A DNA stretch of 64,000 nucleotides, taken from positions 46,138,001 to 46,202,000 of the forward strand of contig JAZBRS010000035.1 of the NCBI GenBank assembly GCA_037176725.1, read 5' to 3'. This document shows, one piece after another, positions 43,436-56,134 of this stretch. Position 1 is the first letter of the stretch, and the number at the start of each line of letters is the position of its first letter. A program made the translations under genes and the position numbers. The DNA comes from Posidonia oceanica. Lineage: Eukaryota > Streptophyta > Magnoliopsida > Alismatales > Posidoniaceae. Under the pieces are notes generated by a model that saw only the letters and a list, made by a program, of their open reading frames with translations, had not been told where the DNA came from and ran no database searches.

Positions 43436-44728
43436 TGCTGACCTAGAGCGCGTGAGAATAGGGCTACGACGGGTATGCAAACGGCGATTCCTAATAGGAG
43501 CTATCGTCGCAAGGGCGGATAGCTCAGAAGGGGAATGGTCGCGAACAAGGTCGCAACAGGGGTGTCAGAAAGGGTCGGTACTCAAGCTCCAGCAAGGGGA
43601 ACTCGCTTACCGATCACTGCTGACACAAATAGAAGGAAACAGGAATTAGAAACTGAAAGACAGATGCAAATGAGTTAAGTTAGATGGCATGAATGATATG
43701 TATGCTTTCTAGTATGCCCCCCTCAACTATCTAGTGTATCTTAGCAGGTGATCTACTTCTGGTCACCGACTCAGGTCAGAAAAGTGGGTTCCCTACCTAA
43801 CTCCTGGCCCAAAGCTCAGGTAATGATAGGGTGGTGCGTTGGTGGCCTCAACCCCGCCGAGGCGTGGGTGGTACCCTCTACTAACACCGACACGACCCCT
43901 GAACAAAGGGGGGACAGACCGACTGACTTGCGCCATGCCCAAAGCAGTGGAACAAGAGGTCGGGACTATCCTTCGCAAACTAATAGGTGGACTCAGATGA
44001 GAAGATGCATGCCCTATATGATGCTTATGCAAATGATTAAAGTCTTTTATCTTGCGCATTTTATTAACCCAAGGGGGTGAAGGATTGTTTGAAGTCTCTA
44101 GTTGCTCCTAGAAGTTCTTTTTACTTGCCATTTTTAGTTAACCATGGGGAGAGCAGACAAGTCTCTACTATCCTAGGCACGGCATGTGCGAAAGGGAAGA
44201 AAATCAACCAAATATGGCAGGCAAACAACATACAACATAGCAAAAGACAAGTGCTTGGCATGTACGGGTGTTTGTGAGCATGATAGTGAAGAGAAAGCAT
44301 CCATCATGTCAAAAGGCATATAAGCTGGGCATGTGCGTGCGTAGTGACATAGCAAATGTGTAAAAGAAAGCATTCATCATTCAAAAAGCATGCATCGTTG
44401 CCAAACAAGTATGTAGACATGCATCGTGCAAGAAATGAGGCAATAATAAGCAAGCAAGATAAGGAAAATAAAGACAGGTAAGCTGTAAAGCAAGTAAGAG
44501 CAGGAGCAAGGAAATGAGTAAGTAAACAAGCAACAGAGGCATAGCAAAGCAAAATAGAGCACAAACCAAGGCAAAGGAGGTGCAAAACCTAAGCGGAGTA
44601 GCCACGTGGCGACTCACTAAGAGTTTGCACAGAAAAGCGAGCAAAACAGGCAAAGAAGGCACAAAAGGCAGACAAGGCTGCAAAACAGGCGAGTGAAAAA
44701 GCTAGGAACGAAAGCCGGAGTCTGCGGG
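43436..44728 (-). other. 5' leader of element D
   Basis: Noncoding leader of 1.3 kb between PBS and gag. 43740-44060 is related to B's leader. A splice-acceptor-like TTTGTGTCAG (element sense) ends at 43620. 44280-44600 is rich in CTTGC/GCATGC short words, as in B's 16780-17150. No protein is supported. Confidence 0.65.
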
Positions 44729-44746
44729 TCCCCAGCGGAGTCACCA
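44729..44746 (-). other. Primer-binding site of element D
   Basis: In element sense TGGTGACTCCGCTGGGGA, one base after the 5' LTR end. It differs from B's PBS at two positions, both transitions. Confidence 0.78.
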
Positions 44747-44747
44747 C

Positions 44748-47700
44748 TGTAGTAATCCCAATCAGAAATAGGCTTACTATTAGCGGCGAAGTCCGAGGAG
44801 GAGGGCTCAACTCAAAAACACTTAAAACAGAGGAGAAAAGATAAGAAAAGAAGGAGATAAGACAATTCAGAGTCGCCACCGTGTCTATTATCGGGAGACA
44901 AGGAAAACCGGGGGAAATGCGTGGATTAACACGCAAAACCAAGCAAGAAATGCAAAGCAAAGCAATGCAAAGGAAAACAAATGCAAATGAATGCAAACGA
45001 GATGACTCATGCCTAGGATAAGGGCAATATGGTCATTGCCGGCCAAAAGACTGGGCAAGGACTCCTGTTACGTGCGGGGAAAGTGTTAGGCACCCCCGAC
45101 ATGCCCGAGAATCGGTCTTTCTAGGCTTACGCTCACATACGCAGGGAAATACAGGTTTGAATGCCTAAATGCCGATGAATGCCTGAATGAATGCTCATAG
45201 GTGTGCTCTAAGTGGTGGGATGCAAAGCAAGAAAGTAAACGTGCAGTCTAAGTGCTCAGCAACGCTGTCTGTGTTCCGAACCGGGCGAAACCTGGCTCGT
45301 GAGAACTCCAGGCAGTAAGCATCACTGCCCTATATGCAAATGCAAGTGAAAAAGCAAAACAACGGTAAAACCAAGCAATGCAGGCGACATGCAAAGGAAA
45401 ACGGCATAAGACACGCAAAACAATGTGAGAAGCGGAAGCGGCACGCAAAACGGTGCAAGAAAACAAGATCAGCACGCAAAACAGTGCCAGAAACAAAGCG
45501 GGCACGCGAAACGGTGCCAAAAGCGAAGTGGGTGCGCAAAATGGTGCCAAGAGCGAAGCGGTCATGCAAAATGATGCCAAAGACAAAGCGGGCACGCAAA
45601 ACGGTGCCAAAAGCGGCGGAATAAAACCTCGGCAAAACCATGCAGATGCAAATGCAAAGAGAGAGGACAAGAGAAGCGAAAGGGGAGGCAAACAGTGTGT
45701 GTGTGAGAACAGACACTGTTTAAGGGCTACACAGAGTAGGTGTGAAGACCTACAATGGGGAAAATGAGCAAGTGGAGGGATTACCACCGCTTTACAACTG
45801 TTTCCCACTAAACCGCCCCACGATGTGTCTCGCACGCTGCCCAAAGCTCGCGGTGCGATTGGATCGTGGAAAAGGGGGAAGAAAGTCGCAATAAGTGATG
45901 AATCCAGGGGAAACACGACACAAAACACTTGGGAATACGCGAAAGGGGGAGCAGAATTGATAGATAAGAAGAGGAAGTCCTATTCTACATGTTCGAGGAA
46001 ACAAAAAAGCAAAAACGATGTATGCAATACAAATGGTATGCAAATGAATGCTGTGCAGGGGTTCAGGAGGACGTACCTGGGAAATCTGAAGCCTGATCTG
46101 AGATCTGCTTGGTCTATGCTGAAGAGCGCTCCGCTGGGGTCGTCCAGGTAGCTTGTTTGAGAAGATCCAACGGTTGGATCGGAAGATATCCCAGCTTCAA
46201 GGCAGAGGGGCCAGAACAGGGAGAAGAATAGATCTAAGTGTACAGGAGGTCCTAGGGGTGTGCAAAACAGGTCCTCCCTTGTGAATGGGAGCTAAGAGTG
46301 TTTAAGTGTGTGCAAGGAATGCAAAAATGCAAGAATGCATGAGTGCAATGCATGCAAAATGCAAGAAAAGACCTAAGGATGATTTTTCAGAAAATTAGGG
46401 ACTTAAATGCAATTTTTGAAAGAATGAGGGTCTAAATGCAAAGATTTTGAAAAGTTCGGGGCTTTTTATGCAAGATTTTTGAAAGCTTAGGGGTCTGAAT
46501 GCAATTTTGTAAGATGCAGGGTTCAAAATGCAACCTAATAAGGTAAACATGCACTGGAATAGGCTTTGCAATCATATGGAGGATCTATATGCAATTTTAA
46601 AACATGCAGGGGTTGAAATGCAATTTTGTAAGAAAAATGCGAGCTAAATACATGCTATGCATGATGTAGAGGACCTATGTGCAAAATCAGGAAGCAAGAG
46701 CTAAGCATGCAATGCAGTAAATAGAGGATGCAAACAGAATGCATGATAACAGATCAAAGGACCAACATGCAAATAATGCAAAGATCAGGACCTAACAGCA
46801 ATTTAATAAGATAACAGCAAGCATTTAAATGGCATTTAACAACTAAAGGACCTAATTGCAAAAATAAAAACATGCTAGGGCAAACAATAAAGCATAGCAA
46901 GCCATGTTGAACCAAGAACGGACTGATATGCAAATATGGCAACTTACTGGACTAGATCTAAAGAAACAAGATTAAATCACAACAACAGAGGACCAATGCG
47001 CAATAACAGAAACATGCAGGACTTAATTTAAAAGACAACATAAGAAAACAAACAGCATGTGGATGACAGTGCAAATAGGCAAGAATGTAGACATTAATTG
47101 CAATTCAATATGATTCTAAATTCAATATAACATGAATCTTAACTGATCAGGACTTAGATGCAATATTAGAAAGTTATAATGACAACAATGCAATGCAAGT
47201 AAATTAAGCTAAGTTACTGAAAAAAAATAAAAAAAAGGAGAAGTAGACTTACAGTGGGGAAGACGGCCGGAGGTTCGCCGGCGATTGCTCTGGACTGGCA
47301 GAGGAGGCTTCGGCGCGGCGCGGGGATGGTGCGGGGGTGACCGGCGTGACGCGGCGGAGGCGGGGGAAGCTTGCAGTGGCGACGGCGGCGGCGGAGACGC
47401 GCGGGAATGCGGCTGCAGCTGGACCGCCGGCAACCGGCGCCGGAGAAGACAGGGACTTCGACGAGCTCGTGTGGGCGGCACAGGCGACGAAAACCCTCGG
47501 GGAAAGGCCGAGGAGCAAGAGGAGGAAGAGGAGAATCCGATGGAGGCTTGTTTCGGCCGCTGCGCACGCCGGAGAGGGCCACCCACCTAGGTGATTTTCG
47601 GCCGGCCGGAGGGAGGTGGAGACGGTGATGCACGGCAGCTGCTGGTGCGGGGGATGCTCGGGGACGTTGCCGGAGGCCCAAGGAGGATGACGGAGCTTCC

Positions 47701-50235
47701 AGAAGTAAGCTCCACGGTCCGGTGCAAGATCTGGTTCAGCAGGACTCTTGCTGTGAAGGCCGAGGTGGGGTACGGGCGGCTAGGTGGTTGTCTGGGGAGT
47801 GCGTGGGAGGAAACGGAAGTGGATTCCACTGAGTGTGGAGAGAGTTATGGAGGTTTGAAGTTTTCGGGCAAAAATGGAACCCAAGTGTTTGTAGTGGAAT
47901 GTGAGGAGTATGGGAGGTTTCAGGATGCGATTTTGGGTGGCTCGGGAAGGTGGTTACTTGCTGAGTCTGATGGTAAGGTTCTGGGATTTTAGGAGGCTCG
48001 TGGTGGTGGATTTGCAATGAGGAAGATCGGTCTAAAAGGTGTTGGGTGTTGAAGCTTTGGAGGGCCGATTCAGGGGTGATTCCTAATGGTTTTTGGCTTC
48101 TAGAAGTGGGGGAAGGAAGGTGGTTGCTTGGGTTTTCAGTGTGTGCAAAAAAAGATCGGTTGTGAAGAGGAAAAAACCGGTTTTGATCACCTCTCTCTCC
48201 ACTGAATTTTCTGGGGTCTGAGGTCAAAGGAATGGGTTTCTGCCATTTTCGGCAGAGCATGGAAGGGGTTGCTGTGTTGGTCTTCGGCCACAGGGTATGG
48301 GAGTGATGGAGGGAAGTCCATGGGATGTCAGGTGGAGGTTTGAAAAAGAAGAAGGAGGTCTGTCCTTTTGCTGTGAGAGGAGGAGAAGAAGAGAAGAAGA
48401 AGAGAAGGAGGGAAAGAGGAGGGGAAAACGTGGGCTGTGGGCTGTGGGCTTGGAAAAAGAAATGAAATAAAGAAAGAAGGAAAGAAGGAGGGGAAGAGTT
48501 GGGTTAGATGGGCTGGACCAAAAGAGGGAGAGGTAGAAAAGAAAGGGAAGAAGGAAGAAAAAGAAAGAAAGAGGATAAAGAAGAAGGATAAAAAAGAATA
48601 AAAATAAAGTAAAATGGGAATAAAAATAAGAAGATTTTAAGGTGATTGCCCGAGTTAGGATTTTTAGATTTCGTTTTTTTTAATGGTTGTTTTTAATTAG
48701 GATTTTAGGATTAAGGAGTTTTAGTTTTGATTTGGATTTTGAGTTTTCTTTAAGTGGTTTTTGATTTTTGTTTAAATGTTTGTTAAGTTTTTTAAATTGT
48801 TTTTTAGTTATGTTTTTCTTGTTAAGTCTTTGGAATTTTTGATTAGGTTTTTTAAAGATTGTTTTTAAATTAATTAGGGAGAGTTTTAGCCTTTGATTTT
48901 AATCCTTTTTTAGGGTTTTGTTTAAGTTTTGTTTTGAATTTGATTTTGTTTGTTAGATTCTTTTAATATTTTTTAGTTAAGTTTTTCTTGTTTAATTAAG
49001 CGTTTTCAAATTATGTTTCCAAATTGTTTCTTTTAGAATTGTTAAGTTAAGTTTTTCCCCCTTTTTTGATTACTTTCCTTAGTATTTTAAGTTGTTTTCT
49101 TTCTTTTTAGGATTTGTTTTTTTTTTATTGTTTTTAGTAGGGTTTTTACTCTAGCTTGTTTTGATTATATCTTGGTTTTTTCTTTGATTTTATAGCATTT
49201 TCTTTTTGTTTGTTTTGCATTTTTTAGATTACATTCTCAATTTCCTTTTTTAATTGGATTTAGTTAGGTTCTTGTTTTTGATTGTTTGTTTAAGTTTTTA
49301 ATTATTTATTTTTAGGATTTTGACTTGTTTCTCTTTTGTTTTATAGTTTTAAATGTGTTTGAAGGTTTTTTAGGGGTTTAGTAAGAGAGGAGAAGAGGAA
49401 ATTAGAAAGGAGAGGAAAAGGGAGAAATGGAGGGATAAATAGGAAAGAGAGGAGTTGAAGGAAAATAATTTTTTGAAAATCAAAGAAAATGGTAAAAATA
49501 AGATAAAAATAGGAATAAGATTGAGAACAGATAGGAGCACAAGGAGGGCCCACAGCCAGACAAAAAAGAGGGAGAAAAGGGGGTGAAAAGAAGGATGATA
49601 ATCAGGAGAGAGTGAAGAGAGAGAAAAGAATAATCCAGGAGAGAGAAAAGGATAATTTGGGTAAATGGAGGTCTTAGAGGTTTCAAAAAGGAGTGAAATT
49701 TGGTGGGTGTGTAGTCTAGGGTCTCTAATGTGCGACCTAGGGTTTTGGTTTGGTTTTGAGAAAGTTTTGGAAGGGTTTTGAGGTGTAGAAAAAGGGTAGT
49801 TTTGCCTAAGTTTCCTAGGATTTTTAGGAGTGGTTTTGGTTTGAAAGTTTCTAGGATTTTTGGTGGGTTTGTTAAGTCAAGGATGGTGAGTTTTCCTATG
49901 GTTTTTGGTTAGTTTTTGGGTTCGGGAAAGGGGTGTAATCCTAGGTTGAGTTTGGGCTTGTTTTGGAGGGAAAGAGAGAGGGAGAGGTGTGGATTTGGAC
50001 CTAGGTTTGGATGGTTTTAGGGTAAGGTCTTGGATGGTTTCAGGGTAAGGTTTTGAGAGGGTTTTGGGGTGGTTTTCTGGGTTAGAAAATGGGTGTGGTT
50101 CTAGGTTTGGTTTTGGGGTTTGAGGAGGGGTTTTGATTTGAAAGGAAGGGTGAGGGGAAAGGTGTAATTTTGGGTTTTTTCCCTAGCCGCTAGAGAGCCC
50201 TGCCAATTTGGCCTTGTCGAAATGGGGTGTCAACA
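44748..50235 (-). repeat. 5' LTR of element D (5.49 kb)
   Basis: Nearly identical to 24147-29657, with the same termini. It would hold the promoter of the D transcript (reading right to left). I could not place a TATA box with confidence. The conserved stem-loop is at 45076-45097, the GC-rich block at 47240-47800 and the ATGCAATTTT repeats at 46390-47210. Confidence 0.95.
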
Positions 50236-50240
50236 CATAG
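50236..50240. repeat. Target-site duplication of element D, right copy (CATAG)
   Basis: Follows the LTR end TGTCAACA; then element B resumes with CATCTCCTAAAGC. Confidence 0.95.
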
Positions 50241-50532
50241 CATCTCCTAAAGCACAGCACTCGCACGCGCACTAGTTCATACTAGTCCAGCATCAGCATT
50301 CGCATCGCATACCAGTTCTGCACTAACATAACCTCTGCACTAACTTCTACATTAGCATGCATTGCATTGCCTTAGCATCCTGCATCTGCATCTGCATTGT
50401 GGCATCGAGTCATGATTTCCAGTGCATCCGCCCGATAAGTGACTCACGCCCACAGTAATTTGTGCTCCTGCCGGCATCAGGTAGGGTGTCTTGTCTACCT
50501 TGAGCAGCGGTCTCGCTATGCTTGACCTCACT
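50241..50532 (+). other. Element B, remainder of 3' noncoding region
   Basis: Continuation of B after D: GCATTAGC/GCATCTGCATT-type repeats as before the insertion, then unique sequence up to the PPT. Reverse-complemented, it resembles D's 29680-29900 (for example CTTGACCTC...CTGAGCAGCGG next to the PPT). Confidence 0.75.
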
Positions 50533-50546
50533 CAGGGAGGGGCATC
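50533..50546 (+). other. Polypurine tract of element B
   Basis: CAGGGAGGGGCATC directly before LTR start TGTAGACACC; near-identical to D's tract. Confidence 0.82.
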
Positions 50547-53500
50547 TGTAGACACCTCATTCTAACAGCCTGGAAGTTGGTTGTTTTCTCCAGCAGGCTC
50601 GTGTGGACTCTGAAATGGCACTCCTTTTTCTAACCCATTTCTACCCCCAAAACCTAGCCTAAAACCTTACCCAAAATGCCAAGCCTTTTTCACCTTTTTC
50701 CCACCTTTTTTGGCCCAAGCCCAAGCCCTTTTGCAGCCTTTTGCCAACTGAGTGTGTTGTACGCTGGAATAGGCAGTGTCCAACGTTGGACGTGTCCTGT
50801 GCCAGCATCCAACATTGGACGCGCCTAGTGTTGGCGTCCAACGTTGAACGCCTCCTACTCCAGTGTCCAACGGCTCGGCTACAGCAGCGGCTGTTCCGAC
50901 CCTTCCAGCTCACCAGTCGTCCAATCCCCCGCCTCCCCACACTTACTACCTGTCCTCTCTTGCCCTCCAGCTCATCCACTACCTTCCAAGGATGGGTAAC
51001 TACCTTGGAAACCCATCATTGCCAATTCAGCCGAAAATCTGCTCTCTCCGCCCTCACAACCTTCGGCCACCCGTGTCAGCCACTGCCGTGGCTCCGCCGG
51101 CCATCTGACACACCTCTGCCAAGCCCTGACATTCCTCGAGCCTCCCACACACCTAGACACCTCTGACACCACCTACAACCGCCTGCAAATCGCCTGCAAA
51201 ATCCGCTACCTGCACACAAACCCATGCATTTCAGCAACAAAACACCCTCCTTTGAGCCATTCTAGGATGGACCACACAGAGCGAGGAGAGAAATCGTCGA
51301 CTCCAGAGCACAGAGGGATCATCCACCTCCATCCTCAACCTTTCGCCAACTCTTCTGGTGCCTCCAACAGCTCGTGGGACCTCGCCGGAGTTGGCTCTAC
51401 AGCAACCTCCACAACGTCGGCGACAAAGGAGCTTCCACCGTTCCAGGCCGTCCAAAGGTTAGTTTTCTTCCCCTTAGGCCCATGCATGCTAGTGTGAATG
51501 TTTTCCTTTGCTTTCCATGCACTTTAGCACAGCACACACCCCTCCATCGCTTGATTTTTCGGCGATAAGGAGGAAGAGGTGGGTGGAGCAATCCACCTGC
51601 CTAATTTCGGTGCCAAGCATACCACCATGCTTGTAATCGAACACTTTTGCTTGTAAGCTAGTTTATTTGAAGTTTTCAAGTGATTTGGCTGTCTCACTTA
51701 ATTGAAGCGAAGTTCAGTGTGTTGGACGCACCATCTGGTGCGTCCAACGTTGGACGCCTGCTACTGCAGCGTCCAACACCCTGTCTTGCTTTGCTCCTGT
51801 TTTAATGCCTTCCATGCTTTGCTATTGTTTGTTTTTCTGTGAATCCATGCAGCATGCCTCCTTTATTTGTTTCTGATGTCATACCACGCCCATATCCATG
51901 CTTTGATCCATGCCTAAGCCTTTTTGCATGATTTAAGTTCATCTTGCTTCCTACCTGCGTTGGACACCTGGGTGAGCTACGTCCAACGTTGGACGCTGGT
52001 TCACCCAGCGTCCAACACCTCTATTTGCTATAACTTGCTGCCATGCTTGTACCATGCCTGTTTTTGATACCTATGCATGTTCTGCATTTGCTTAGAGATG
52101 CTTGGCCCCTATGGCAACCATGCTTAGGTTTGCTTAGATCTTTTTTAAGTTGCATGCTCTTTCTGCAAGTTTTGTCCTTTATTTTCATGCATGCTTACTC
52201 TTTTATTTCCTCTCATGCCTTAAATGCCTGTTGAATGCTCCTTTCTTGCTCTGTTATGCCATCAATATGCTTGCATACATATAGGTGGGGTTTAGAGCTG
52301 AGCTCCCCCTTAGCACAGGTAAGCTTGCATGCTGTGGACGTTGGACGCCAGAGGCTCCAGCGTCCAACGTTGGACGCTAGTGTCTCCAACGTCTAACAGC
52401 CCTGCTTTTCTGTTTCCTTTTTTAGCTTGCATAATGCTCTGATCTTGCTTGTTTCTATGACTTCAGTGTTTACCATGCATGCCTAGCTTCTTTTGCAACT
52501 GTTCTACGCTTTCTTTGGCTTATTTGCTATGTTCCATGCAAGTTTTCATGTGTTTGTGCCTCCCAGGGCGTTGTACGCTGCTGGAGCAGGCGTCCAACAT
52601 TAGACGCCAGCCTAGCTCGCGTCCAACGTCCTGGTTGTGCCTTTGGCCTGGCACCTGCTATAGGTAATGTTTTTTGGGTCGTTTATGCCTCCCTTGCTTG
52701 CATGCTTGCCCCCTGTTTGCCTCCAGTAGCCCAAATGCATGTTCCCATTTTTTTTTCTTTTGTTTGCTTTTTTTCTTTTTCTCTCTAGCCTGTGTTAGAC
52801 GCCTGTCACTCTGGCGTCTAACGTTGGACGCCAAGTGCATAGGCGTCCAACACTCTGCTAGCTTTGATCTTTGATCCTGGCTTGCTCCTTGCTCTGATTC
52901 TTCTTCTAATCTTCGGTCATGTTAGCTCTGCATGCCTTGCACCCATTTAGCTGCATTTTTGCATCTGTACTGCATCCATATAGTTAGAATGCATTGATTT
53001 CCAAAACTTGCAAGCTGTCTGCCTCCAGCAGTCGTTGGATGCCAGCAATGGCAGCGTCCAACGTTGGACGCCGCTGTTGCCAGCGTCCAACACTTGTAGC
53101 TGGCTTGACTAGGTTTCGAAGCGTTGATTTTGCTTGGTTCGCCGTTTTCTGCGCTTTGCGGTTTCTGATGCTTGCTGCAACCCCCATGAATGCTGCCTAA
53201 CCCCCGTTTTCTGCACTTTGCACCATTTTTCACGTTTTGCCTCGTTTTCTGCTTCTTGCATCGTTTTCCGCTCGCCTCGCATTGTTTTCCGTGCCTTGCA
53301 TTGTTTTCCGCATTTCGCACCATTTTGCGCACCTACTTTGCTTTATCGCTTGCATGTCATTTGCATTGCTTGGTTTTCCCCGCAGTTTCGCTTTATCGCC
53401 TGCATCTGCGTTTAGGCCTATGATGCTTACTGCCTAGGCATTCTCACGAACTAGGGTCTGCCCAGTTCGGAACACTAGCAGCTTTGCTGAGCACATAGAT

Positions 53501-53981
53501 AGCACGTTTATTTCCCATGCATAGCAGGTAGGCATTCATGGCATTTAGGCATTAGGCTAGCATTTCCCTGCATTACCGCGAGATTGCCTAAGAAAGACCG
53601 ACTCTCGGGCGTATCAGGGGTGCCTAACACCTTCCCCGTGCGTAACAGGAGTCCTTGCCCTTTCTCTTGGCTCGCATCGACCTTTCCTTTATCCTAGGCA
53701 TGAGTCATAGCATAGCATAGCTTAGCGTTGTACTCCTTTGCCCCTTCTTTGCATCCGATTTTGCATGACTTTTCATGCTTTACCCTCGGTTGTCCTTATC
53801 TCCCAATTAATAGACCTAGTGGCGACTCCGATTTTGTCTTATCATTTCTTTTCTTTTCTTTTGCCAACATTTCCATGTCGAGTTCTTCCCTCGGATCCTG
53901 CCGCATATGGTGACCCTATTGTCGATCTGTGCACGAGAGCTTTGGCATCGTACATGGATTTGATATTTCAGGATTACTACA
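50547..53981 (+). repeat. 3' LTR of element B (3.43 kb)
   Basis: Uninterrupted copy of the left LTR, TGTAGACACC...GGATTACTACA. The stem-loop is at 53617-53637. It preserves a hairpin cassette at 51958-52015 that is partly deleted in the left LTR (14714-14753). Confidence 0.95.
50776..53092. repeat. GTTGGACGC hairpin cassettes in right LTR of B
   Basis: Cassettes at about 50776-50871, 51721-51778, 51958-52015, 52337-52398, 52590-52630, 52796-52852 and 53032-53092. The second hairpin at 51990-52015 has an 11-bp perfect stem (TTGGACGCTGG/CCAGCGTCCAA) around TTCAC. Confidence 0.9.
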
Positions 53982-53986
53982 CTGTT
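53982..53986. repeat. Target-site duplication of element B, right copy (CTGTT)
   Basis: Follows the 3' LTR of B; then element A's RT gene resumes with TCATTATCTCC. Confidence 0.93.
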
Positions 53987-56134
53987 TCATTATCTCCTCT
54001 TTGATCATGAGCAGCCACTGCGGTCACCATCTTCTCAACTTCTGCTTTCTGGCTTGGCGTCTGGATTCAAGGGCAGGTTGTGCACCACTATTTCGACATC
54101 GAGGCCGACCATGTCTTCATAGCTCCAGGCGATGACATCTGCATACTCTTTCAAAATGCAATGAATTGTGCTCTGGCCTGGGGCGACAGTTGGGCACTGA
54201 TGCGAACCTCTCTGGCTTCTTCGGCTGTGCCGATGTTGACAATCTCTGTCTCCTCTTTGACATGGAGGTTGGGGCCTTCTGGATCGTCGTCAGAGGACTG
54301 GAACTCAAGTGATGGGTCGTCATTCTCGACTTTGCCTATGTCATCCTCCTCTCCGTATGCAATAAGTTCCGAGAGGATCTCCTTCTCAAGAGTAGGGTCT
54401 GTTATATCAAAGGAGTGTATGTGTTCCGCTTCTTGGCCCTGGTGACGCTTCAGGATGGTCACACTTACTCGGGTGTTTCTGTATCCTCAGTGTGCGACCT
54501 CTGTCCTGGTAACTTCCTCTGCATGCTCTGCTGCTGCTGGCTCTGCTGGCCCTGCTGGCCCTATCACTGACTGTACCACTGGCTTTGTTACTGTCTGTGC
54601 TGCTGATTCTGTCACTGCTACTGCCTGTACTGCTGATGCTTCCTCCTCTGCATTTTCTGTTGTGCTCGTGGAGGGTATACCAGCCTGGTGGCCGCTCAGG
54701 GTACTGCCACTTGCCGCACTGCCTGAGTGGGGCCTGTGCTGCACGAACCATCTGGACTTGCCTTGTGGCTGTAGAGAGATTAGCTCATCTGGTCTAGTGG
54801 GGGTTGGTGCTGCTGAGTCTTCTTCTATGACCATGATAGAGGCATGGTCCTTCTGCGGGGTGGGATTCGTAGCCACGACATTCCCTTTCCTTACCACTTG
54901 GTACTCTGCAAGGTCCTCCGTCAGCGACGCGAGCGATTCCTGGAACAATAGCTCTAAGTCTCCCATCAACGTGTCAACCTGGGCCTCTGCTACTGCTCCT
55001 TCCTCTTCATCTGAGGGAGAGTCGACGTAGTAGGCGCCAAGGGCCTCTGGCTCTGGCCCGACAGCTAAATGTACCACTGCCCTGGGTGCTTGCTCTGGCT
55101 AGCCCGCGAGCACGACTGATTTCGACGGCCTGGTGATCGGAGATCCAAACAGATTGGTCAGCAGCGCCGCAGATGGGTGCGCTGCCAAAGTCACCACTGC
55201 AACTGGAGGGGAGGCACAGATGCTCTTCTGGAGGGCCAATGATTGAGGGGTTGTACTGCTCAACGGGACCTCTGTATCTGGTGGTGATGGTGACTGAGCG
55301 GCCTCTAACACCATGTGGGCCTGCCACGAGGGTTGATGTTTTGAGGCAGGAGGAAGCATGATTGACTGAGCCACTGACACTACTTGTGATGCGGCTGCTA
55401 AAGCGGGCCAAGTCGCGTTGTTGACTGAACTGAGCGACTGATCCACCAGAGAAGGTGAAACCGTACTGATGCGACTGCGACCGCAGGTGAACCAGCTGAC
55501 TGTGCCTGAAGAGGTGCTCCTGACTTTGGAGCTGCTGCTACTGCTATCGGTGATGCTGATGAAACTGCAGAAAGATTAGAGGCTGTCAATTCTGCTAGAG
55601 GGCCTGCCAAATCTGTTGCCCTATCTGTGGAGGGAAGGGCCAGACAAACTGACCGAGAAGCTACCGCACTGAGTTGAACTTCACTACAGGTCCGGGCTTC
55701 CCCTGCTGTGCCAGACTGCTCCTCATTCGAGTAGTAGTCCTCAATGCAGACCCATTCCTCCGTTGGCAGCGAAGGGCTCTAGCATGGCTCTAGCTGTGCT
55801 ACGGCCTGACCACCGCTTGAACCCAGGGTACCTGCACTGGTGAAGTTAGTGGGGTCTCGGGGAATGATCATCCTCCGATTCTTTGGATGCGGGTGTCTGT
55901 CTTCATCAACCTGTGGGTCGTATCCAAGACCCTCGGTGTCTCTTCGCTCCTCTGCCACGATCGGCTCAGCGATTCCCTGGCCATATCGCCCGAGCGACGT
56001 CCCCTTGACATAACCCCACCTGTGACAGACGTTTTCGACCATCTGGAAAGGGTTATTGTGAATGGCCAAGGTGTTGACACGTTCAAGATCTGGAATAAAG
56101 TTAACCGGCTCGCACCGGTTGACATAGTATACAT
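53982..56134 (-). pseudogene. Element A: RT N-terminus, linker and G-patch-like segment
   Basis: Upstream part of A's pol, aligning with 37650-39830 of D. Reading right to left it has VNRCEPVNFIPDLERVNTL and a G-patch-like block (WGYVKGTSLGRYGQGIAEP, GLGYDP; about 56050-55910). A Ser/Ala/Val-rich linker with several stops and frame changes follows, then the acidic linker (LSELIAYGEEDDIG) and the start of RT up to the B insertion. The sequence stops matching D at about 56130, where element F begins. A's protease, gag and 5' LTR would lie beyond F, outside the window. Confidence 0.85.

Larger units (their letters stand above)
24147..50235 (-). mobile_element. Element D: 26-kb Tat/Ogre-like gypsy retrotransposon
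   Basis: Nearly complete element of about 26,089 bp with two 5.5-kb LTRs, flanking CATAG duplications, PBS, PPT and the full gene order on the minus strand: gag, protease, RT, RNase H, second RNase H, integrase, then an extra ORF related to plant mobile domain proteins. Internal length is about 15.1 kb. Very long LTRs, an extra ORF and the tandem RNase H pair are marks of the Tat lineage (Ogre and relatives). All genes carry stops or frameshifts, so this copy cannot move by itself. It interrupts element B's noncoding region. Confidence 0.94.
7529..53981 (+). mobile_element. Element B: gag-only Tat-lineage LTR retrotransposon, carrying nested C and D
   Basis: Bounded by two LTRs (7529-16701 and 50547-53981) and the duplication CTGTT. 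Without the nested solo LTR C and the nested element D it is about 14.6 kb. Internal order is primer-binding site (16703), leader, gag (17824-19985), long noncoding hairpin-rich region (19986-24146), continuing after D at 50241, then the polypurine tract and 3' LTR. No protease, RT, RNase H or integrase is found, so it is a non-autonomous gag-only derivative that would depend on a relative such as D for its enzymes. Its LTR ends, PBS and PPT match those of D, placing it in the same lineage. The two LTRs differ by roughly 3% by eye in a 650-bp sample. Confidence 0.9.
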
